Of a stretch of DNA of 5,888 nt, positions 1-5,520 are shown piece by piece. Both the position numbers and the translations under genes were made by a program. Each line of letters opens with the position of its first letter. Within the stretch, counting starts at the first letter, position 1. The notes beneath the pieces were generated by a model. It searched no databases. It saw nothing but the letters and a program-made list of their open reading frames with translations, and was not told where the DNA came from. The stretch spans positions 1 to 5,888 of the forward strand of contig JAGWRL010000187.1 of NCBI GenBank assembly GCA_028876585.1, read 5' to 3'. This DNA comes from Pseudomonadota bacterium. Lineage in GTDB: Bacteria; Pseudomonadota; Alphaproteobacteria; Rhizobiales; Beijerinckiaceae.

Positions 1-236
1 GCCGAAGCGAAGATTTTGCTCAACACGGCGGCGACATGGTCGGCGCAGGCGCCGCGCAGCCCCTCCTTGCCGCCGAAATGATAGGCGATCATGGCGATAT
101 TGACGCCCGCCGCAGCGGCGATCTGGCGCGTCGAAGCGGCCTCGAAGCCTTTGTCGCCAAAGACTTGCAGCGCGGCGGCGAGCAGGGCGGCGCGAGTGGC
201 GTCGCCGCGCGGAAGCAGGGCGGCGGATGGCGTCAT
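1..236 (-). CDS. TetR/AcrR-family transcriptional regulator, CecR-like (partial, N-terminus only)
   Basis: Only the first 78 codons are inside the window; the gene continues past base 1. It starts at the ATG at 236-234, with an AAGG ribosome binding site at 248-245, 8 bases upstream. The visible protein is a TetR-type DNA-binding domain: helix 1 around residues 13-30 (ALLAAALQVFGDKGFEAAS), then a helix-turn-helix at about 35-54 (TRQIAAAAGVNIAMIAYHF) and the usual FGGKEGL continuation at 54-60. The wording NIAMIAYHFGGKEGL and the following CADHVA resemble the CecR/YbiH group, which carries a DUF1956-type ligand domain; that domain is off-window, so the subgroup is a suggestion. TetR proteins normally repress their own gene and neighbours such as efflux systems until a small ligand binds. 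The 16-bp palindrome just upstream fits autorepression. TetR family is secure; ligand and targets are unknown. Confidence 0.9.
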   Translation of the reverse strand, partial: MTPSAALLPRGDATRAALLAAALQVFGDKGFEAASTRQIAAAAGVNIAMIAYHFGGKEGLRGACADHVAAVLSKIFAS

Positions 237-266
237 GGCGAAAACCTTACGGCTCCGTCCTACGAT

Positions 267-282
267 AATCAATCGATTGATT
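267..282. promoter_or_regulatory. 16-bp perfect palindrome, probable TetR-type operator
   Basis: AATCAATCGATTGATT is a perfect inverted repeat with no spacer, centred between 274 and 275. It lies 31 bases upstream of the tetR start codon and covers the expected -10 region. Homodimeric TetR proteins bind such palindromes of roughly 15-20 bp, and occupancy here would block transcription of tetR. A partial further copy of the half-site (GGTTGAT, 283-289) flanks it. The palindrome is seen directly; the bound protein is inferred from position. Confidence 0.6.
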
Positions 283-299
283 GGTTGATCTGCGTCAAG
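267..299 (-). promoter_or_regulatory. Candidate promoter of the TetR gene
   Basis: Read on the minus strand, CTTGAC at 299-294 matches the alphaproteobacterial -35 consensus in all six bases. A -10 element at the proper 17-18 bp distance would fall at about 276-270 (TCGATT or CGATTG), which is a poor match and lies inside the palindrome. The element sits about 35-60 bases upstream of the tetR start in the only AT-richer stretch of this part of the window. The -35 is convincing, while the -10 and transcription start are guesses. Confidence 0.45.
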
Positions 300-311
300 T
301 CGGGCGAGGGT

Positions 312-1031
312 CTAGCGGCCCGCGCCGGCGATCGCCTGCGCGAGCAGCCGGTCGAGGATGGCGTAGCCCTTGGGCGTGGGATGCCGGTTGTCCGAGCGCG
401 GCTGGAACAGATCGCAGTCGGCGCGGTGGCCGCAGGTCATGGCGTCGTGCGCGTCGAGGTAGAGATAACCGTCGCGCTGCGCCTGTGCGGCGAGTGCGCC
501 GTCGATGGCGCGGATCGGCGCGTCCTGGTCCATCATCCGGTCGCCGCGCGGCAGGATCGAGGTGACGATCAGCCGCGCTTCGGGAAATTGTTGTTTGATC
601 CTGTTGATCAGATGCGACAGCCCGCTCTCGACGGCGCAGGGCGGGAAGTGCAGATCGTTGGTGCCCGCGAGCAGCAGCACGTATTTCGGCTTCTGCTTCG
701 ACCAGTCGAGGCCCTGAAGCCGCCACAGCACATGCTCGACGCCATCTGTGCCGAAGCCGAGATTGAGCACGTCGGCGTTGAACGCCGCTGTCAGTTGGCT
801 GACCGGCCAGCCCTCCATGATGGAATCGCCGAGCGCAAGCACGTCGAACGCGCGCTCGCGCAATTGCTGGTTGAGCTGCGCCATCCGCTCCGGCCGGACG
901 CTTGAATGGTCGGCCGCTTGTGTTATAGCCGCCACGGCGGCCTGATCGCATCCGGCCGCGGCGACCGGTTGGGCAGTGGCGATCAGGAGGCAGGCGGCGC
1001 CGGCGATTTTCCATAATTTGGAGAAGACCAT
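312..1031 (-). CDS. Secreted SGNH/GDSL-family hydrolase (esterase/lipase type)
   Basis: A 239-residue protein if started at the ATG at 1031-1029. Residues 1-26 form a typical Sec signal peptide (basic MVFSKLWK, hydrophobic core, cleavage near PVAAA), so the enzyme is probably periplasmic or secreted; four cysteines in the mature part (about 28, 132, 200, 206) could form disulfides. All SGNH blocks are visible: GDSI with nucleophile Ser70; NLGFGTDG with the oxyanion glycine near 92-94; GTND with Asn125; and Asp214-x-x-His217 in DNRHPTPKGY. The region from VLNLGFGTDGVEHVLWRL to GTND resembles platelet-activating-factor acetylhydrolase-like GDSL enzymes. It would hydrolyse an acyl or acetyl ester; the substrate is unknown. 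The start is uncertain: a GTG at 1040 has a better spaced GGGGG upstream, and an ATG at 1064 is also in frame; each keeps the signal peptide. Its 5' end overlaps the divergent SGNH-like gene. The stop is a TAG at 314-312. Confidence 0.9.
   Translation of the reverse strand: MVFSKLWKIAGAACLLIATAQPVAAAGCDQAAVAAITQAADHSSVRPERMAQLNQQLRERAFDVLALGDSIMEGWPVSQLTAAFNADVLNLGFGTDGVEHVLWRLQGLDWSKQKPKYVLLLAGTNDLHFPPCAVESGLSHLINRIKQQFPEARLIVTSILPRGDRMMDQDAPIRAIDGALAAQAQRDGYLYLDAHDAMTCGHRADCDLFQPRSDNRHPTPKGYAILDRLLAQAIAGAGR
901..928 (+). promoter_or_regulatory. Weak candidate promoter for the SGNH-like/GSCFA gene pair
   Basis: CTTGAA at 901-906 and TTATAG at 923-928 are separated by 16 bp and match the alphaproteobacterial pattern CTTGAC / CTATAT at five and four of six positions. 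They lie about 100 bases upstream of the start at 1030, inside the coding region of the divergent hydrolase gene, where a promoter for this strand must be because the two genes leave no intergenic space. In such GC-rich coding sequence chance matches are possible. Confidence 0.3.
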
Positions 1032-1857
1032 GACCGCCACTGTTTTCGCCCCCGAAGTCGACATTGAGCCTAGCCCGCCGGCGGCGCTTGGCAAAGCGGC
1101 GCGCGTCGTCGCCATCGGCAACAGTCATCTCGACTCGCTGAGATTCGCGTTGAAGCCCGACGCCGCCGAACAGGCGTTCGGCTTTCGCGTCGATTACATC
1201 TCGACCTTCGATCCCAAATATCAGCCGTTCTGGTCGCGCGAGGGCGCCTCGTGGGCGCCGCACGCGCAGTTCCTGGCCGACGCGCAAGCGCTGATGCGCG
1301 AGGTCAAGCCTGATCTGGTGGTGGCGTTCGTCGCCGGCGTGTTCCAGTTCACGCATGGCACCTACGAAGACGAGCGGCCGTTCGACTTCTACTCGCCCGA
1401 GGCGCCTGAGTTGGGCGTGCTGCGCGGGCGCGAGATCATTCCCTACGAACTGGTGATGGAGACCGCGCGCCTCTCCAACCAACATTGGCCGCTGCTGCTC
1501 AAGCGCATCATCGGCTGGGCGGGATCGGCGCCGGTGGCGTCGGTCAGTTCGCCGCCGCCGATCGCCGACCTGACGCCGTTCTATGCGAATTTGAAGGAGA
1601 GAGCCGACGTCTCCGGTTTCCAGCCCGCCAGCCTGCGCGCCAAGCTCGGACGCGTTCAGGTCGCCGCGGAGCGCGAGAGCGCGCAGGCGCTGGGCGTAGG
1701 GTTCATCGAAGCGCCGCGCGAGGCGGTGGCGGCGCCGGGGCTTTTGCGCGCCGAATACGCGCACGATCAGGTGCATGGCAACGCGAGCTACGGCCGCCTT
1801 CTCGCGCGTGAGATTCAAGGCTGGCTCGGACGCCAGCGCGAAACGGCGGGGATCTGA
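1030..1857 (+). CDS. SGNH/GDSL hydrolase-like protein
   Basis: A 275-residue protein. The start is the ATG at 1030, chosen because GGAG at 1020-1023 is 6 bases upstream and no other start precedes the conserved motif. It has no signal peptide or membrane segment, so it looks cytoplasmic. Block I reads RVVAIGNSHLDSL (residues 25-37), with Ser32 as the likely nucleophile in a GNSH variant of GDSx. Near the C-terminus, HDQVHGNASYG (245-255) supplies the Asp246-x-x-His249 pair typical of SGNH block V. A clear GxND block III is not seen; the stretch DLVVAFVAGVFQF (95-107) is in about the right place. The gene is followed after one base by the GSCFA gene, so the two are almost certainly co-translated and work together. 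An esterase or acyl/acetyl-transfer role on a glycan or lipid is possible, but the substrate cannot be told. Confidence 0.8.
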   Translation: MTATVFAPEVDIEPSPPAALGKAARVVAIGNSHLDSLRFALKPDAAEQAFGFRVDYISTFDPKYQPFWSREGASWAPHAQFLADAQALMREVKPDLVVAFVAGVFQFTHGTYEDERPFDFYSPEAPELGVLRGREIIPYELVMETARLSNQHWPLLLKRIIGWAGSAPVASVSSPPPIADLTPFYANLKERADVSGFQPASLRAKLGRVQVAAERESAQALGVGFIEAPREAVAAPGLLRAEYAHDQVHGNASYGRLLAREIQGWLGRQRETAGI

Positions 1858-1858
1858 C

Positions 1859-2935
1859 ATGGCCAACCATCCCTACGCGTCGGCGCCGCCGCATCGCTTC
1901 TGGCGCGACGCCGTCGCCGCGCCCGCCTATCACGACGTCGATCCGGTCGTGGCGGCGAAATTCACCATCTCGGCCGCCGACAAGGTCGCGACCGCCGGCA
2001 GTTGCTTTGCTCAACATATCGCCCGTCATCTCGCCAACAGCGGTTTCCACTATCTCGTCACCGAGACGCCGCATCCGCTGGTGCGGTCGGCCGACACCGG
2101 CCGGTTCGGCTATGGCGTGTTCACGGCGCGCTACGGCAATGTCTATACGACGCGGCAATTGTTGCAGCTTTTGCAGCGCGCCTATGGCGTTTTCGTCGCG
2201 CGCGAGGCGCCGTGGCGCACGCGCGAGGGCCGCTATCTCGATCCGTTCCGGCCGCGCATCCAGCCGGGCGGGTTTTTCAGCCTCGATGAACTCGACGCCG
2301 ACCGCGCGCATCATTTCGCCTGCGTGCGCCAGGCGATTGAAACCATGGACGTGCTGGTGTTCACGCTCGGCCTGACGGAGACCTGGGTCGCGCGCGCCGA
2401 CGGCGCCGCTTTCCCGCTCTGTCCCGGCGTCGCCGGCGGCGAGTTCGACGAGAGCCGTTACGCCTTCGTCAATCTCAGCGTCGCCGAAGTCGTCGCCGAT
2501 CTGGAGGCGGTTTTACAGTTCGTCCGGACGAAGAACCCGGCGGCGAAGGTGATGCTGACGGTCTCGCCCGTGCCCCTCGTCGCCACCGCGACCGATCGCA
2601 ACGTGCTGACGGCGACGGCCTATTCCAAGGCGGTGCTGCGGGTCGCGGCGGAAGAGATCGCCAACGCGCATCCCCATGTCGCCTATTTTCCCTCGTTCGA
2701 GGTCATCACCGGCAATCACGCGCGCGGGCGCTATTTCGACGAGACGCTGCGTGAAGTCACGCCCGAAGGCGTGGCGCACGTGATGCGGCTGTTCATGCGC
2801 CATTACGCGCGCAAGGACAGCGCGCCGGCGCCGCGCGCCGACGAAGGCGCCCGCTACGACGCGGCGACGCGGGCGATGGAGCGCGAGGCGGCGCTGGTGT
2901 GCGAGGAAATGGCGCTCGACGCGCGCAACGCCTGA
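1859..2935 (+). CDS. GSCFA-domain protein (SGNH-hydrolase superfamily)
   Basis: A 358-residue protein. The ATG at 1859 follows the previous stop (TGA 1855-1857) by one base, and GGCGGGG at 1845-1851 serves as ribosome binding site, 7 bases away. The name-giving motif GSCFA is at residues 47-51, in TAGSCFAQHIARHL. Further family landmarks are VLVFTLGLTETW (165-176), LTVSPVPL (233-240), YSKAVLRVAAEEI (255-267), YFPSFEVITG (276-285) and YFDETLREVTPEGVAHVM (292-309). The GSCFA domain (PF08885) belongs to the SGNH-hydrolase clan, and Ser48 is the presumed nucleophile. The charged tail from about 320 is likely outside the domain. No signal peptide or membrane helix is visible. Family assignment is secure; the reaction is not experimentally defined for the family as far as I know. 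The tight coupling to the SGNH-like gene suggests a shared substrate. Confidence 0.92.
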   Translation: MANHPYASAPPHRFWRDAVAAPAYHDVDPVVAAKFTISAADKVATAGSCFAQHIARHLANSGFHYLVTETPHPLVRSADTGRFGYGVFTARYGNVYTTRQLLQLLQRAYGVFVAREAPWRTREGRYLDPFRPRIQPGGFFSLDELDADRAHHFACVRQAIETMDVLVFTLGLTETWVARADGAAFPLCPGVAGGEFDESRYAFVNLSVAEVVADLEAVLQFVRTKNPAAKVMLTVSPVPLVATATDRNVLTATAYSKAVLRVAAEEIANAHPHVAYFPSFEVITGNHARGRYFDETLREVTPEGVAHVMRLFMRHYARKDSAPAPRADEGARYDAATRAMEREAALVCEEMALDARNA

Positions 2936-2957
2936 GCGCCGCGCGAAGTTGCGGCGC
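2936..2957 (+). terminator. GC-rich hairpin after the GSCFA gene, possible weak terminator
   Basis: Directly after the stop codon, GCGCCGC (2936-2942) can pair with GCGGCGC (2951-2957) around an 8-base loop. A shifted alternative pairs CCGCGC (2939-2944) with GCGCGG (2954-2959). No T-run follows, so it is not a standard Rho-independent terminator; in this base composition such pairings also arise by chance. It is the only structure seen in the 84-base gap before the FIST gene; no convincing promoter was found there, so read-through is possible. Confidence 0.25.
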
Positions 2958-3004
2958 GGACGCCGCTCCTCTAAGGAAAGGCGGGACAAGGCGCGAGACG
3001 CCGG

Positions 3005-3010
3005 GGAGGA
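3005..3010 (+). promoter_or_regulatory. Strong ribosome binding site fixing a TTG start
   Basis: GGAGGA ends 9 bases before the TTG at 3020. It is the best Shine-Dalgarno match in the window. No in-frame ATG or GTG is close by, and the next TTG (3029) would be 18 bases away, so this site decides the start of the FIST gene. Confidence 0.75.
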
Positions 3011-3019
3011 GCGAACGCG

Positions 3020-4183
3020 TTGGCCGCGTTGGCGCGACAGGTTTTCGACGACGATCCGTTGATCGTGGCGAGCGCGCGCGCCCGCGACGCGCAGGAGGCC
3101 GCCGCGCAACTGCGGCGCGAGCTGCCCGTTTGCGATTACGCCGCCGTGCTGGTGTTCTTCTCGCCGCAATATGACGCGGCCGAATTCGCCGCCGCGCTCG
3201 GCCGCGAATTCGGCGACGCGCCGGTCTATGGCTGCACCACCGCGGGCGAAATCGGCCCCGACGGCGTCACCGAGGGCGGCGCGCTGGCGATCGCCTTTCG
3301 CGCCCGTGACTTCGCCATCGTCGCCAAGCCGATCCTCGACATCGACGCGGCGACGCTGGAGGCTTTGCGCGGCGAACTCAGCGGCGCGCGCGCCGAACTG
3401 GAGGCGGTGGCGGTCGGCCGCAACCGCTTCGCGCTGCTGCTGGTCGACGGGCTGTGCCTGCACGAGGAGACGCTGGCCTCCACCATCGGCGCCTGCCTGC
3501 ATGACATTCAGGTGGTCGGCGGCTCGGCCGGCGACGGCATGGATTTCGGCGTCACCTCGGTGATCTGCGGCGGCAGGGCGCGCACCAATTCGGCCGTGCT
3601 GATGATGTTCTCGACCGATCTGGCGGTGCGGCCGTTCAAGTGCAACAGTTTCGAGCCGACCGCGACCAAGCTGGTCGTCACCGACGCCGACATCGACCGC
3701 CGCATCGTGCGCGAACTCAACGCCGAGCCGGCGGCGCAGGAATATGCGCGCACCATCGGCGTGCCGGAGAGCGAACTCAACGCCTATGTGTTCGCCGCCC
3801 ATCCGGTGATCGTGCGGGTGGGCGGCGATTTCTACGCCCGCTCGATCCAGCGCGCCAATCCCGACGGGTCGCTGACCTTCTTCTGCGCCATCGACGAGGG
3901 GCTGGTGCTGACGGCGGCGGGCCGGCTCGACACGCTGGAGGTGGTCGAGCAGATGTTCGCCGACACCGAGCGCGAACTCGGCGAGGTCTCCGCCTATATC
4001 GGTTTCGATTGTCTGCATCGCCGGCTTGACGCCGAGCAACGCCAGATCATCCGCGAGCTGGAGGATCTCTACCGCCGTCACCGCGTCGTCGGCTTCAACA
4101 CCTACGGCGAGCAGTTCGAATCGATGCATCTCAACCAGACGTTCTCGGGCGTCGCCATCGGCAAGCGGGCGGCGCCGCGATGA
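3020..4183 (+). CDS. FIST-domain sensor protein, NosP-like
   Basis: A 387-residue soluble protein starting at TTG 3020. The FIST N domain covers about residues 14-210, with the hallmark VYGCTTAGEIGPDGV (69-83), the strand-turn VVGGSAGDGMDF (165-176) and LMMFSTDLAVRPF (194-206). The FIST C domain covers about 215-380 and ends in the conserved block VVGFNTYGEQFESMHLNQTFSGVAIG (split across 356-381). FIST proteins are input modules for signalling. In Pseudomonas aeruginosa and other proteobacteria, NosP is a FIST hemoprotein that binds nitric oxide and modulates a neighbouring histidine kinase. Here the stop overlaps the start of a hybrid kinase (ATGA, 4180-4183), which matches that pairing. Possible heme ligands among the histidines include His148, His261 and His370, but I cannot assign one from a single sequence. 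The FIST family is secure; heme and nitric oxide binding are inferred from family and context. Confidence 0.93.
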   Translation: MAALARQVFDDDPLIVASARARDAQEAAAQLRRELPVCDYAAVLVFFSPQYDAAEFAAALGREFGDAPVYGCTTAGEIGPDGVTEGGALAIAFRARDFAIVAKPILDIDAATLEALRGELSGARAELEAVAVGRNRFALLLVDGLCLHEETLASTIGACLHDIQVVGGSAGDGMDFGVTSVICGGRARTNSAVLMMFSTDLAVRPFKCNSFEPTATKLVVTDADIDRRIVRELNAEPAAQEYARTIGVPESELNAYVFAAHPVIVRVGGDFYARSIQRANPDGSLTFFCAIDEGLVLTAAGRLDTLEVVEQMFADTERELGEVSAYIGFDCLHRRLDAEQRQIIRELEDLYRRHRVVGFNTYGEQFESMHLNQTFSGVAIGKRAAPR

Positions 4184-5520
4184 CGCCGGCGGACGCCGAG
4201 GTCGCGCGTCTGGCGACCGAGAACGCCAAGCTGAAGAAGATCAACGCGGCGCTGATGTCGCGCGTCGAGCGGGCGATGGACCAGCCCAACAACGCGTTCG
4301 GCCTGTTCGAGGTCGCCATCACGCTCGACAAGACGGTCAGACGGCGCACCGCGGAATTGCAGACAGCGCTGCGCTCGGTCGAAGGCGCCAACGAGGCGCT
4401 GATGAAGGCCAAGCAGGCGGCGGAGAAGGCCAACGCTTTCAAATCGACGTTCCTCGCCTTCGTCAGCCACGATCTGTTGCAGCCGCTCAACGCCGCGCGG
4501 CTCAATCTGTCGACGCTCAACGAGGCCGCGCCCAATGCGGAGGTGCGCCGGTTCTCGCATCAGATCGACCTCGCGCTGACGAGCCTGGAGGACCTGATCC
4601 GCACGCTGCTCGACATGTCGAAACTCGACGCCGGGGCGATGCGGCCGGACATCGCCTGCGTGCCGCTGGAGCAGGTGCTGTCGCCGCTGCGGCTCGAATT
4701 CGCGCCGCTCGCCGCCGCGCGTGGGCTCAAGCTCACGGTGCGGCCGAGCCGGGCCTGGGTGCGCACCGACCCGATGCTGCTGCGCCGCGTGTTGCAGAAC
4801 CTGATCAACAACGCGCTGCGCTACACCCGGCGCGGCGGCGTGCTGCTGGGCGCGCGGGCGCGCGGCGACCTTATCCGCATCGACGTCAGCGACACCGGGC
4901 CCGGCATCGCGCCCGACCGGCGCGAGGCGATCTTTGAGGAATTCCAGCGCGAGGGCGGGCCGGGCGACGGCGGCTTTGGGCTCGGCCTGTCGATCGTGCG
5001 CCGGCTGTCGCAGGCGCTGGAGCACCGGGTCGAGCTGACCTCGCGCGTCGGCTTCGGCTCGACCTTCTCGCTGCTGCTGCCGGCGGCGAGCGCGGTGGAG
5101 GCGGCGCCGGCGCCGGAGGCGGTCAATTTCGCGCCGCGGCTCGGCGGCGTGCACGGGGCCGAGATTCTGGTGATCGAGAACGAGCCGAGCGTGGCGAGCG
5201 CGATGCAGGCGCTGCTGGAGCGCTGGGGCTGTCGCGTCAGCCTCGCCAATTCGCCTGATGAGGCGCGCGAGGCGCTGCGGCGCGGCGCGGCCAGCCCCGA
5301 TCTGGTGATCGCCGATTATCACCTCGACGACGGCGCGCGCGGCTTTGACGCGATCGACGTGGTGCAGAAAGAGGTCGAAATGGCGATTCCGGCCTGCATC
5401 GTCACCGCCGATCATTCGGAGGCGGTGACGGAGGCGGCCGCCGCGCGCGGGCTGGAGATCTTGCGCAAGCCGGTCAAGCCGGCCGAACTGCGCTCGCTGA
5501 TCGCCTATCTCCTGGCGTGA
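4180..5520 (+). CDS. Hybrid histidine kinase with C-terminal receiver, NahK-like, no sensor domain
   Basis: A 446-residue cytoplasmic protein with no membrane segment. Its start overlaps the FIST stop by 4 bases, implying translational coupling. Residues 4-90 are heptad-rich, probably coiled coil, with no PAS, GAF or other recognisable input domain. HisKA follows, with the phospho-accepting His97 in FVSHDLLQPLNAARL. The ATPase domain has an N box (LQNLINNALRYT, Asn207/Asn211), G1 DTGPGI (238-243), F box IFEEFQRE (251-258) and G2 GFGLGLSIV (265-273). A linker of about 25 residues leads to a receiver domain: acidic pocket IENEP (332-336, one position Asn instead of Asp/Glu), phospho-acceptor Asp379 in IADYHLDDG, Thr409 and Lys430 in RKPVKP. 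All catalytic residues are present. The H box and receiver resemble the NahK/ErcS group, whose Pseudomonas member is controlled by NosP. The FIST protein probably provides the signal. No HPt domain is in the window, so phosphate must reach the output by another route. Confidence 0.93.
   Translation: MTPADAEVARLATENAKLKKINAALMSRVERAMDQPNNAFGLFEVAITLDKTVRRRTAELQTALRSVEGANEALMKAKQAAEKANAFKSTFLAFVSHDLLQPLNAARLNLSTLNEAAPNAEVRRFSHQIDLALTSLEDLIRTLLDMSKLDAGAMRPDIACVPLEQVLSPLRLEFAPLAAARGLKLTVRPSRAWVRTDPMLLRRVLQNLINNALRYTRRGGVLLGARARGDLIRIDVSDTGPGIAPDRREAIFEEFQREGGPGDGGFGLGLSIVRRLSQALEHRVELTSRVGFGSTFSLLLPAASAVEAAPAPEAVNFAPRLGGVHGAEILVIENEPSVASAMQALLERWGCRVSLANSPDEAREALRRGAASPDLVIADYHLDDGARGFDAIDVVQKEVEMAIPACIVTADHSEAVTEAAAARGLEILRKPVKPAELRSLIAYLLA

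Noticed and set aside
36..905. Open frame of 289 codons on the plus strand across the TetR and GDSL genes
   Set aside because: It runs antisense over two real minus-strand genes and through the palindrome region, with no family resemblance.
928..941. Inverted repeat GCCGCC/GGCGGC
   Set aside because: The loop is only 2 bases and the sequence encodes an Ala/Val-rich part of the hydrolase just after its signal peptide; the symmetry follows from GC-rich codons.
1012..1017. CATAAT as a -10 element for the plus-strand SGNH-like gene
   Set aside because: It would start transcription about 6 bases before the ATG and leave out the good GGAG ribosome binding site; no -35 is seen at the right distance.
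295..1866. Open frame of 523 codons on the minus strand across the hydrolase genes
   Set aside because: It is in a different frame from the real GDSL hydrolase, antisense to the SGNH-like gene, rich in Arg/Ala/Gly low-complexity sequence and has no domain. It is a by-product of GC-rich coding DNA.
2513..4129. Open frame of 538 codons on the minus strand opposite the GSCFA and FIST genes
   Set aside because: It crosses the GSCFA/FIST boundary on the opposite strand and is rich in Arg, His and Ala. The plus-strand genes have clear family motifs, so this is a shadow.
4102..5415. Open frame of 437 codons on the minus strand opposite the hybrid kinase
   Set aside because: It mirrors the kinase codons, has an Arg/His/Gln-rich composition and no recognisable domain. 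The kinase on the plus strand is complete with all catalytic motifs.
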